From NCBI GenBank assembly GCA_964435775.1, contig CAYTAP010000136.1, forward strand, positions 1 to 9,371: a stretch of DNA of 9,371 nt, given 5' to 3'. The notes below the pieces were generated by a model. It saw nothing but the letters and a program-made list of their open reading frames with translations. It ran no database searches and was not told the origin of the DNA. Positions 1 through 6,142 of this stretch are shown in pieces. The position numbers were made by a program, and so were the translations under genes. The stretch comes from CAYTAP01 sp964435775 (GTDB lineage Bacteria > Planctomycetota > Phycisphaerae > Tepidisphaerales > Tepidisphaeraceae). Within the stretch, counting starts at the first letter, position 1, and every line of letters begins with the position of its first letter.

Positions 1-718
1 GCTGATCGGCACGGTCTTCGGCTACATCGGGGGGCAGTTCGTCGGCTATCTCCTGCTCAAGGCCGGCTGGCTGGGGAGCGTGACACTCAATTATTCCGGC
101 ACGAGCGCGATGCTGACGATGGGGTTGATCCTCCTCATCGTGCTGCTCAGCGCGCTGGTCCCCGCGCGGCTGGCGAGCAAAATCGCGGCGCCGAGCATCG
201 AGCGGAGTTGGAAGGTTCCGCTGCCCAAGGGGGATGAAATCATCGCGCAGCTTCCCTTCACGATCAATAAAACCGCCGCCGATGGCGCGCTTGCCTACCT
301 CGCGGAGTTTTTCGACGCCCACCAGGAGGGAAGCATCGGGAAATTTTCGTCGGGCAAGATCGAACCGTTCGCCTTCAAGGACGACACCGGAGGGACGTCG
401 CGCGGCCTGAAGGCGATCATCTGGCTGACCCCCTTCGACCTCGGCGTTCGGCAGCATCTGATGTTGATGATCCACCCAGGGCAGTTCAAGGACATCTACG
501 AAGTGCAGGTCATCCTCCAACGCCTCAGCGGAGACGATGGAAGCTGGTATCGAATGAATCGCACGTTCCTGACCGAATTGCGAAAACAGTTCCTGCAATG
601 GCGCTCCCTCTCGCCGCAGCGGATGCTCGAGTATGTGGAGGAAAGCCACGAACTGTTCGCGCACCCGTCGGTGGAACTCGTCCACACGGCGGCAACGGAG
701 GATGTGAGATTGGCATGA
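1..718 (+). CDS. FtsX/MacB-like ABC transporter permease, C-terminal part with extra soluble domain (partial, 5' end outside window)
   Basis: The frame is open from base 2 and ends at TGA 716-718, giving 238 visible residues; the true start lies upstream. The first ~60 residues hold two hydrophobic segments (LIGTVFGYIGG... and MLTMGLILLIVLLSALVP) followed by the PARLASK-I-APS tail. This is the usual end of the FtsX/MacB permease core, where the last helix exits with an 'xPARxAS' motif. Beyond it lies a soluble domain of about 175 residues, beginning near ERSWKVPLP and including FPFTINK, LAEFFDAH and the aromatic-rich WRSLSPQRMLEY end. Ordinary FtsX permeases stop soon after the last helix, so this extension is notable; I cannot name it. 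FtsX-like permeases work with an ATPase partner, which is not visible here and may lie upstream. The downstream membrane-protein genes suggest one operon. Permease identity is inferred from layout and motif; the function of the extension is unknown. Confidence 0.7.
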   Translation, partial: LIGTVFGYIGGQFVGYLLLKAGWLGSVTLNYSGTSAMLTMGLILLIVLLSALVPARLASKIAAPSIERSWKVPLPKGDEIIAQLPFTINKTAADGALAYLAEFFDAHQEGSIGKFSSGKIEPFAFKDDTGGTSRGLKAIIWLTPFDLGVRQHLMLMIHPGQFKDIYEVQVILQRLSGDDGSWYRMNRTFLTELRKQFLQWRSLSPQRMLEYVEESHELFAHPSVELVHTAATEDVRLA

Positions 719-780
719 ACGGATTTTCGATTTTCGATTGATGATCTTTGATTGAAGATTTGGAAATCACGAATGATGAG

Positions 781-786
781 AGGAGG
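781..786 (+). promoter_or_regulatory. Shine-Dalgarno site of the four-helix-bundle gene
   Basis: AGGAGG at 781-786 is a perfect anti-16S match, six bases before ATG 793. It decides the start at 793 over the in-frame ATG at 748, which has no such site. Confidence 0.8.
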
Positions 787-792
787 TTGGCG

Positions 793-1185
793 ATGGATGA
801 AAATGAATTGAAGCAGCGAACCAAGCAGTTTGGCCTCCGAGTCATCAAGCTGGTCGAATCGCTGGGCGATTCAAAGGCCGCGCGCGCGATTGCCGCGCAG
901 CTCATCCGCTCCGGCACGTCCGTGGGCGCCAACTATCGCGCCGCTTGTCGCGGCCGCTCCCCTGCGGAGTTTGTTTCAAGGCTCGGCGTTGTGGAGGAAG
1001 AAGCTGATGAAAGCGCCTACTGGATGGAACTACTGATTGAAGGTCATTTGGCGGCGGAGCAGCGTGTCCTTCCCCTGCGAGATGAAGCCAGCCAGCTTGT
1101 TGCGATCATGGTGGCGTCCCGTCAATCAGCCAAGCGGAACATGACGCCAATCAAAAATCAAAAATCAAAAATCAAAAATCCATGA
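793..1185 (+). CDS. Four-helix-bundle protein, S23 / 23S rRNA-intervening-sequence / Avd-like family
   Basis: This 130-residue protein starts at ATG 793, chosen for its AGGAGG site; the frame is open upstream to 748. Family hallmarks are visible: LKQRTKQFGLRVIKLVESL as helix 1, the conserved AAQLIRSGTSVGANYRAA segment at about residues 35-52, SRLGVVEEEADESAYWMELL as helix 3, and a last helix rich in Ala, Ser and Arg. The family (TIGR02436-like) includes proteins encoded in 23S rRNA intervening sequences and Avd, the accessory protein of diversity-generating retroelements. Most members have no known role, and neither rRNA nor reverse transcriptase is seen here. The last ~12 residues (from TPIKNQ, a Lys/Asn-rich tail) are encoded by the TCAAAAA tandem repeat and look like read-through into the flank rather than part of the fold. 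Its stop overlaps the next gene's start in ATGA (1182-1185), allowing translational coupling. Confidence 0.88.
   Translation: MDENELKQRTKQFGLRVIKLVESLGDSKAARAIAAQLIRSGTSVGANYRAACRGRSPAEFVSRLGVVEEEADESAYWMELLIEGHLAAEQRVLPLRDEASQLVAIMVASRQSAKRNMTPIKNQKSKIKNP
1151..1180 (+). repeat. Tandem heptamer repeat TCAAAAA, four copies
   Basis: Four perfect copies of TCAAAAA run from 1151 to 1178, followed by TC. The repeat encodes the C-terminal tail of the four-helix-bundle protein and ends one base before the CATGAA at the start of the next gene. Its complement resembles the AT-rich GATTTTC repeats at 722-741 on the other side of the same gene. It leaves the next gene without an evident Shine-Dalgarno site. 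Confidence 0.9.
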
Positions 1186-3107
1186 AGGAAGATGCAGAAC
1201 TAAAAGAATTTCGCGAGTTGATGCCGGTCCCGGATCACTGGGAGGACGGGTTTGGCGTCAAGGCCATGCTCGGCGGCTTGTTCGTCGGGCTGATCATGAC
1301 GCCGGCGAGCATGTACATGAGCCTCGTCGTCGGCGCCGACATCGGGTCGGCGGCGCAGTGGGTGACGATCATTCTCTTCCTTGAAGTGGCGCGCCGCTCC
1401 TTTACGGTCCTCAAGCGCCCGGAAATCTACGTCCTGTATTACATGGCCGGAGCCACGCTCGTCAGCGGCAGCGGGTTGCTCTGGAACCAGTTCATGGTTC
1501 AAAGCGAATCGTTTCGGCAGTTTGGGATCCCCGTTCCGTCCTGGGTGGCGCCGAGCAGCCCGGACATTCTCGGCACGCGCTCATTTTTCCAGGCGGCATG
1601 GCTGGTGCCGATCTGTCTCATGGCGCTGGGGATGGCGATCAGCCGGCTCGACCACTTCGGGCTCGGGTACGTCATGTACCGCCTGACAAGCGACGTGGAG
1701 AAGCTTCCGTTCCCGATGGCGCCGGTCGCGGCGCAGGGGATCACAGCGCTGGCCGACGCATCGGGGGGAAAGGAAACCTGGCGCTGGCGGGTCTTCAGCT
1801 TCGGTGCGATGCTGGGGTTGTGTTTTGGCGCAATCTATCTGGCGCTGCCGGCCGTCACCGGGGCGTTTTTACCCGAACCGATCAGCATCTTCCCGGTGCC
1901 CTTCAAAGACCTGACGAGCAACACCGAAAGCTTTCTCCCGGCCGTCCCGATGATTCTCAGCTTCAATCTGGGGCTGGTGCTCAGCGGCATGGTTCTCCCC
2001 TTCTGGGCGATGGTCGGCAGCTTCCTCGGCCTGCTCCTGGGGATCATCGGCAACCCAATCCTGTATCACACGAACATTCTTCACCACTGGAAACCGGGCC
2101 TGGGCGCAATCACCACGATCCAGTCCAACACGCTCGACTTCTACTTCTCCTTCGGGCTCGGGCTGACCGCCGCCATCGCGATCATCGGGTTCTGGCACGT
2201 GTTCAGCAGCATCATCCGGCGGAAAAAAGACATCGACACCAACTCCGCCGCCACGATCAACTGGGGCAACCTCTTCAAACCCCCCGCAGGGCGCGGCGAC
2301 ATCTCCAGCTGGGCCGGCATCGGCATCTATATCTTCTCCACGCTGAGCACGATCACGATCGCGTATTTCCTGCTCCGCTGGTCCCACCTTGAAAACCCGC
2401 ACAACAGCCCGGTGACGACGACGCTCATGCTCGTGCTGCTGTTCTACGGATTCGTCTACACGCCGATCATCAGTTACGTCTCGGCCCGCATGGAGGGGAT
2501 CGTTGGAATGAGCGTGCAAATCCCGTTTGTCCGCGAGGCGACCTTCATCCTCTCGGGGTACAAGGGCGCGGCGATCTGGTTCGCGCCGTTTCCGGCTTAC
2601 AACTACGGCGCGCAAACGCTCTATTTCAGGCAGACGGAACTGACCGGAACGAAAATATGGTCGATGGTGAAGGCCGAGGCGTTCATCTTCCCGATCGTGC
2701 TCGTGGCGACAATCGTCTTCAGCCAGTTCATCTGGAAAATCGCGCCCGTCCCCAGCAGCGCATTCCCCTATGCCCAGAAGTTTTGGGAACTCAACGCCTT
2801 CCGCCAGGCGCTGACCTTCAGCTCCACCCTTCCCGGCGGTGAACACGGCCCGTTCTACCAGGCGTTCGTCCCGATGTACCTCGGCGCCGGCGTCACGCTC
2901 GCCTTGATTGTCTATGCGTGCCTGTCCTTCTTTGGTTTGCCCGTGTTGCTGGTCTATGGACTGATCCGCGGCATGGACCAGAGCACGCCGGACGTGATCC
3001 TGCCTCAACTTGCCGGAGCGATCCTCGGACGCTACTACTTCGCCAAGCGTTTTGGAAAGGATTGGCCGTGGTTTTCTTCGCCGGATATGGCTGCGGCGTG
3101 GGGCTGA
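1182..3107 (+). CDS. Polytopic membrane transporter, OPT-like, with probable frameshift near the 3' end
   Basis: The uninterrupted frame encodes 641 residues with about a dozen hydrophobic segments, for example residues ~26-50 (GGLFVGLIMTPASMY), ~138-158, ~253-290, ~323-345 and ~570-600. Between early segments lies DVEKLPFPMAPVA (171-183). This resembles the loop motif of oligopeptide/YSL (OPT) transporters, where a Leu-x-(Phe/Tyr)-Pro sequence follows a helix. I therefore place it near the OPT superfamily; the substrate is unknown. It starts at ATG 1182 overlapping the previous stop (ATGA) and has no evident ribosome site, so it may depend on coupling. The end looks wrong: after GRYYFAKRFGK the frame gives DWPWFSSPDMAAAWG and stops, while another frame carries a good final membrane helix (see 3048-3169). 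The intact protein would be about 662 residues. It could instead be a distant DUF6785-type protein. Confidence 0.72.
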   Translation: MKEDAELKEFRELMPVPDHWEDGFGVKAMLGGLFVGLIMTPASMYMSLVVGADIGSAAQWVTIILFLEVARRSFTVLKRPEIYVLYYMAGATLVSGSGLLWNQFMVQSESFRQFGIPVPSWVAPSSPDILGTRSFFQAAWLVPICLMALGMAISRLDHFGLGYVMYRLTSDVEKLPFPMAPVAAQGITALADASGGKETWRWRVFSFGAMLGLCFGAIYLALPAVTGAFLPEPISIFPVPFKDLTSNTESFLPAVPMILSFNLGLVLSGMVLPFWAMVGSFLGLLLGIIGNPILYHTNILHHWKPGLGAITTIQSNTLDFYFSFGLGLTAAIAIIGFWHVFSSIIRRKKDIDTNSAATINWGNLFKPPAGRGDISSWAGIGIYIFSTLSTITIAYFLLRWSHLENPHNSPVTTTLMLVLLFYGFVYTPIISYVSARMEGIVGMSVQIPFVREATFILSGYKGAAIWFAPFPAYNYGAQTLYFRQTELTGTKIWSMVKAEAFIFPIVLVATIVFSQFIWKIAPVPSSAFPYAQKFWELNAFRQALTFSSTLPGGEHGPFYQAFVPMYLGAGVTLALIVYACLSFFGLPVLLVYGLIRGMDQSTPDVILPQLAGAILGRYYFAKRFGKDWPWFSSPDMAAAWG

Positions 3108-3169
3108 TCATGATGCTCGCCCTGGGCCTGGTCTTCATGAGCAAGAGCGTCATTCAATCGACTTTCTGA
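3048..3169 (+). other. Displaced C-terminus of the OPT-like protein (frameshift)
   Basis: Reading from about 3050 in the frame of TGA 3167-3169 gives FWKGLAVVFFAGYGCGVG followed by a hydrophobic stretch ending SKSVIQSTF. This is a convincing last transmembrane helix with a short tail. The frame of the long gene (codons starting at multiples of 3) must shift back by one base between about 3050 and 3075 to join it, for instance if one base is missing from TTT at 3051-3053 or from the run around 3065-3071. I see no classic X-XXY-YYZ slippery heptamer there. A sequencing or assembly deletion, or a recent mutation, is more likely than programmed shifting. Confidence 0.65.
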
Positions 3170-3197
3170 TCCCGGGACGCATCATGACATGTTTTTT

Positions 3198-3422
3198 CAC
3201 CACGGAGAGCACGGAGGACACGGAGGAAGAGGAAGAATATGGAAACACAGGCTCGGCAAATACCTGGCTTGTGTAGGGTCCGTGGTACTCCGCGGACCAT
3301 TGTTATGCCTGTGAGAATGGTCCGCGGAGTACCACGGACCCTACGGGGAGCGACCACGCGAAGGATTTCAGTGGAGCCATTCATCGTATCTTTTCTCCGT
3401 GGCCTCCGTGCCCTCCGTGGTG
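3198..3422. mobile_element. Inverted-repeat-bounded intergenic element (CACCACGGAG type), MITE-like
   Basis: The left arm 3198-3225 begins CACCACGGAGAGCACGGAGG. The right arm 3395-3422, read on the minus strand, begins CACCACGGAGGGCACGGAGG. The 28-base arms match at 26 positions, and each is built from an internal ~9-10 bp CACGGAGGN unit repeated three times. The element is about 225 bp, encodes no plausible protein, and fills most of the 299-bp gap between the two transporter genes. Repeats of this kind are, from memory, common between genes in Planctomycetota and other phyla and create many spurious ORFs. Flanks ATGTTTTTT (3189-3197) and ATGTATTTT (3425-3433) match at 8 of 9 positions and might be a target duplication, but this is weak. 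Confidence 0.6.
3273..3344. repeat. Perfect 29-bp inverted repeat nested inside the outer element
   Basis: Arms 3273-3301 and 3316-3344 are exact reverse complements, separated by 14 bases. Each arm is itself nearly palindromic: in the left arm GGTCCGTGG (3277-3285) pairs with CCGCGGACC (3290-3298) around the tetraloop TACT, with one G-T pair. The sequence can therefore form one 29-bp hairpin or two smaller hairpins in tandem, as in REP/BIME-type elements. It lies roughly in the middle of the outer inverted-repeat element, so one may have inserted into the other. A terminator or mRNA-stabilising role between the two transporter genes is possible; there is no T-run after it. Confidence 0.93.
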
Positions 3423-3468
3423 AGATGTATTTTATCAATCTTACGCAACCTTCATCTGAAACGACCGC

Positions 3469-5592
3469 ATGAGCCAGATCAGCCCATCCTCCTCGGACGC
3501 ATCCCCTCTGACACCGGCCTCGACCCGCCGGGCTGTCAGTTGGCGCAGCGTGTTCCTGGGCCTCCTCGGCGTCATCTTCATCTGTGGGCTGACCCCCTAC
3601 AACGACTACGTCGTCAACAACACCTACATGGTCGGCAACTTCCTGCCGATCGGGCTGGTCCTCTTCTTCGGTCTTTTCATCCTCCTGATCAACGCCCCTC
3701 TCAGCCGCTTCGCGCCCGACTTCGCCCTCACCGGCGGCGAACTCGCCGTCGCGCTGGGCATGACCCTCGTCAGTTGCGGCATCCCCAGCAGCGGCCTGAT
3801 GCGCTATCTCCCGGCCCAGCTCGTCGGCGTCACCTACCTCGGCGGCATCAATCACGATTACGGCCGGCTGCTTGAGCAACTTCAACTGCCCCAATGGATC
3901 TTTCCCACGCTCAAGAGCCAGACGGTCGCCGCGCGGGCGCAGGACCCCGTCATTCAGCAATACTGGAATCGCGCGCCGGTCGATGTCGATACCTTCATGG
4001 CCCATTTCAACGCCGTACCCTGGAAAGCCTGGCTGACGCCGGCGCTGGTCTGGGGCGCTCTGGTGGCCGCGCTCTGGACCATGATTTTCTGCATGGTGAT
4101 GATCGTCCGCCGACAGTGGGCCGACAATGAGCGCCTCCCGTTTCCTCTGGCGATGCTTTACGTCTCCCTCGTGGAGCCTCCAGCACGCGGAAAGTGGCTA
4201 AACGCCCTGTTCAGCGCCCGGAGCTTCTGGATCGGTTTCGGGATCGTCTTTTTCATCCACACCATCAACGGGCTGCATGCGTACGACTCGCTGCACTGGC
4301 CGGACATCCCGATCGGCTACAAGCTCAACGACATTTTCAGCGACCCCCCGTGGCGATATCTGGACTGGCCCGTCAAAAACGCAACGCTTTACTTCAGCAT
4401 CATCGGCATCACCTATTTCATCCAGACCAACGTCGCGTTCAGTCTCTGGGCGTTTCTCATCCTCCTCCAGATTCCCAAGATGGTGTACGGCGTCTCGGGC
4501 GTGGACTGGACCTACGGCGGCGAAAGCGACCAACTGTTCGGGGCGCTCATCGCGTATGTCCTGGCGATCCTGTGGGTCGGACGCCAGCACTGGGCGCTGG
4601 TCATCCGACAGATGTTTCGCGGTGCGCGAGCCCAGGAGCCACAGGGGCGCTATCTTCCCTATTTCCTCTGCGGGTGGGGATTTGTGACGGGCGCGGTTGG
4701 CATCATCGTATGGCTCGTGTTCGCCGGCTGCACAGTCGTCGGCGCCGTGGTTCTGGTCGTCATGATGCTGATGCTCATGCTCGCGGTCATTCGCATCGTC
4801 TGCGAAACCGGTCTGATTTTCGTGCAGATTCCACTGCGGACCAGCCAGCCGTGGGTGTTTCTCGCGCAGGGCCTGCCCGGCGGCCACTCCGTCCGCACGA
4901 CCCTCAAGAGCTATTTCTACACGAACTTGTTCCACACGCTGTTCACCCATGACCAGCGGGAAGCCGTGGGCGTTTTCGCATCACAGGCGTATCGCGTCGC
5001 TGACATCGAGGCCTACGAAAATGACCGGGGCTGGCGACGCGGCATCGCATTTACCGGCTGCCTGGCGGTGGCGCTATTCGTCGGCTATGTGACCAGCGGC
5101 GCCAGCACACTCTACAGCGAATATGCCTACGGCGCGACACTCGACAAGAGCCAGACGGTGCCGATCAACCCCTACGGCGTCGACGGCGCCACGCAAGTCC
5201 AAACCATGCGGCCAACGGTTGAGTTCATGCCGCCGCGCAATGGACCGGCCCAGAATTACAACCGCTATGGGCATTTCACCTTCGGCCTCGGACTCACCGC
5301 CGCCCTCAGCTTCCTGCGCATCCGGTACGTCAGTTGGCCGCTGCACCCGATCGGATATCTGCTCGTGTACAGCTACACGATGAAGGCCATCTGGTTCAGC
5401 GTCTTCATCGGATGGCTTGCCAAGATCATCGTCATCCGCTTCGGCGGAGGAACGATGTTCCGAGGCGCCCGACCGTTCTTCGTCGGTTTGATCTTCGGCG
5501 AGGCCGGCGCCGCCGCGATGTGGCTCGTCGTCAGTCTGGTTCGCCTGGCGATGGGTCTCAATTACGAGCGAATCAACCTGCTGCCGGGGTGA
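3469..5592 (+). CDS. DUF6785/DUF6784-type polytopic membrane protein, putative transporter
   Basis: This is an intact 707-residue protein from ATG 3469 to TGA 5590-5592, with no clear Shine-Dalgarno site before the start. After a Ser/Pro-rich cytosolic N-terminus of ~22 residues come many hydrophobic segments, including ~25-45, ~55-75, ~190-215, ~250-262, ~355-372 and ~400-450. NERLPFPLAMLYVSLVE at 220-236 matches the family's conserved loop. The C-terminal ~100 residues (605-700) fit the DUF6784 pattern: FGLGLTAA, WPLHPIGYLLVYSY, WFSVFIGWLAKIIVIRFGG, then ARPFFVGLIFGE. Family names come from memory of the motif pattern, and no biochemical function is known to me. The LPFP loop is shared with the preceding OPT-like protein, hinting at a common transporter ancestry or a paired role. 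A repeat-filled 299-bp gap separates the two genes. Confidence 0.8.
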   Translation: MSQISPSSSDASPLTPASTRRAVSWRSVFLGLLGVIFICGLTPYNDYVVNNTYMVGNFLPIGLVLFFGLFILLINAPLSRFAPDFALTGGELAVALGMTLVSCGIPSSGLMRYLPAQLVGVTYLGGINHDYGRLLEQLQLPQWIFPTLKSQTVAARAQDPVIQQYWNRAPVDVDTFMAHFNAVPWKAWLTPALVWGALVAALWTMIFCMVMIVRRQWADNERLPFPLAMLYVSLVEPPARGKWLNALFSARSFWIGFGIVFFIHTINGLHAYDSLHWPDIPIGYKLNDIFSDPPWRYLDWPVKNATLYFSIIGITYFIQTNVAFSLWAFLILLQIPKMVYGVSGVDWTYGGESDQLFGALIAYVLAILWVGRQHWALVIRQMFRGARAQEPQGRYLPYFLCGWGFVTGAVGIIVWLVFAGCTVVGAVVLVVMMLMLMLAVIRIVCETGLIFVQIPLRTSQPWVFLAQGLPGGHSVRTTLKSYFYTNLFHTLFTHDQREAVGVFASQAYRVADIEAYENDRGWRRGIAFTGCLAVALFVGYVTSGASTLYSEYAYGATLDKSQTVPINPYGVDGATQVQTMRPTVEFMPPRNGPAQNYNRYGHFTFGLGLTAALSFLRIRYVSWPLHPIGYLLVYSYTMKAIWFSVFIGWLAKIIVIRFGGGTMFRGARPFFVGLIFGEAGAAAMWLVVSLVRLAMGLNYERINLLPG

Positions 5593-5605
5593 TGGCGGCG
5601 AGCGG

Positions 5606-5634
5606 TTGAAAATTACCGGCAGGTCGGCGATACT
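5606..5634 (+). promoter_or_regulatory. Sigma-70-like promoter of tRNA-Tyr
   Basis: TTGAAA at 5606-5611 and GATACT at 5629-5634 are separated by exactly 17 bases. Each matches its consensus (TTGACA, TATAAT) at four or more positions. Transcription would begin near 5641, about 25 bases before the mature tRNA. The promoter lies only 13 bp after the stop of the DUF6785 gene. Confidence 0.6.
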
Positions 5635-5665
5635 GAAGCACAGATGATGGGCGTCAGCCCGTCAC

Positions 5666-5748
5666 GGGCGTGTACCCAAGTGGCCAACGGGGTCAGACTG
5701 TAAATCTGATGGCTTATGCCTTCGCAGGTTCGAATCCTGCCGCGCCCA
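5666..5748 (+). tRNA. tRNA-Tyr (anticodon GUA)
   Basis: A class II tRNA of 83 bases with every arm visible. The acceptor stem GGGCGTG (5666-5672) pairs with CGCGCCC (5741-5747), with one G-T pair, and the discriminator is A5748. The anticodon stem TCAGA/TCTGA (5693-5697 / 5705-5709) encloses the loop CTGTAAA with anticodon GTA at 5700-5702. A long variable arm (GGC-TTAT-GCC, 5711-5720) is typical of bacterial tRNA-Tyr. The T arm GCAGG-TTCGAAT-CCTGC spans 5724-5740. The 3' CCA is not encoded (the sequence continues TA). The leader holds a second GGGCGT (5649-5654) resembling the acceptor strand. Confidence 0.97.
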
Positions 5749-5824
5749 TAAGCTCTGTTTTTATCATATGTTATGGCCGTGTATGCGGCATGTGCATAAA
5801 GGGGAAGGGGTTAAGTCCGCTATC

Positions 5825-5857
5825 GTCGTCACGACATCGGATTCAGTGTGCTACAAT
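5825..5857 (+). promoter_or_regulatory. Candidate promoter/operator of the toxin-antitoxin pair
   Basis: TACAAT at 5852-5857 is a good -10 box. ACGACA at 5831-5836 is a weak -35 with a short 15-base spacer. An inverted repeat GTCGT-C-ACGAC (5825-5835) overlaps the -35 region and could be an operator for the ribbon-helix-helix antitoxin, since ParD-type proteins repress their own operons. Both assignments are inference from sequence. Confidence 0.35.
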
Positions 5858-5887
5858 CGTTGGGTGGGTGGCTTTGAAAGGTGCCCC

Positions 5888-6142
5888 ATGGCTGTCACAC
5901 TCACGCCTGAACTTGCGGAGCTTGTTCGCCAGAAAGTGCAAGCGGGCTTGTTCCCGTCACCCGAGGCGCTGGTCAATGCCGCTGTCGCGCAAGTAGTTCA
6001 GGGCGACGACTTTTTTCCCGGTGAACTGGATGCGCTGCTTGCCATTGGTCAGGCCGATGCGCATGACGGGCGCTTGATGGATGGGGAAGAGGCATTCGAC
6101 CAGGTCAAGCGCCACGCCACCGCACACCGGCGAAAATCGTGA
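5888..6142 (+). CDS. ParD-like ribbon-helix-helix antitoxin
   Basis: This 84-residue protein starts at ATG 5888, with a weak GAAAGG site seven bases upstream. The frame is open to 5768, but those residues overlap the putative promoter and look non-coding. The N-terminal ~35 residues (VTLTPELAELVRQKVQAG, then FPSPEALVNAAVAQV) fit the ribbon-helix-helix of ParD antitoxins: a short beta strand, a helix ending at Gly, and a second helix entered by a Ser/Pro. The C-terminal half (LLAIGQADAHDGRLMDGEEAF) matches the toxin-binding tail, where 'G-x-x-D' and 'DGEE-x-F' recur in the family. It should neutralise the neighbouring ParE-like toxin and repress the operon. The stop overlaps the toxin start by 4 bp (GTGA, 6139-6142), the usual coupled order of antitoxin first. 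Confidence 0.87.
   Translation: MAVTLTPELAELVRQKVQAGLFPSPEALVNAAVAQVVQGDDFFPGELDALLAIGQADAHDGRLMDGEEAFDQVKRHATAHRRKS

Larger units (their letters stand above)
714..1186. mobile_element. Possible inserted cassette carrying the four-helix-bundle gene
   Basis: The segment is bounded by CATGAA at 714-719 and again at 1181-1186. Just inside are imperfect inverted repeats: 722-741 (GATTTTCGATTTTCGATTGA) and the complement of 1161-1180, matching at 16 of 20 positions. The left CATGAA overlaps the permease stop (ATGA at 715-718), and the right one contains the ATG of the OPT-like gene. The layout is that of a small insertion with terminal inverted repeats and a 6-bp target duplication at an operon junction. 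The left end has two extra bases (720-721) between direct repeat and inverted repeat. No transposase is present. AT-rich low-complexity sequence and ATGA junctions could produce parts of this by chance. Confidence 0.35.

Noticed and set aside
1151..1180. CRISPR-like array
   Set aside because: Contiguous 7-bp tandem units with no spacers and no cas genes.
793..1185. Diversity-generating retroelement (Avd-like accessory gene)
   Set aside because: No reverse transcriptase, template repeat or variable repeat is visible nearby; the family is broad and mostly unrelated to such elements.
1869..3008. Minus-strand 379-residue frame opposite the OPT-like gene
   Set aside because: Highly charged low-complexity antisense translation; the plus strand gives a coherent membrane protein.
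3048..3075. Programmed -1 ribosomal frameshift in the OPT-like gene
   Set aside because: No X-XXY-YYZ slippery heptamer and no evident downstream pseudoknot; a missing base is simpler.
3154..4005. Long minus-strand frame crossing the repeats and the start of the DUF6785 gene
   Set aside because: It is a shadow of the DUF6785 coding frame extended through the CACCACGGAG repeats, and its composition (Asp/Glu/Arg/Gly-rich) is typical of an antisense frame in GC-rich DNA.
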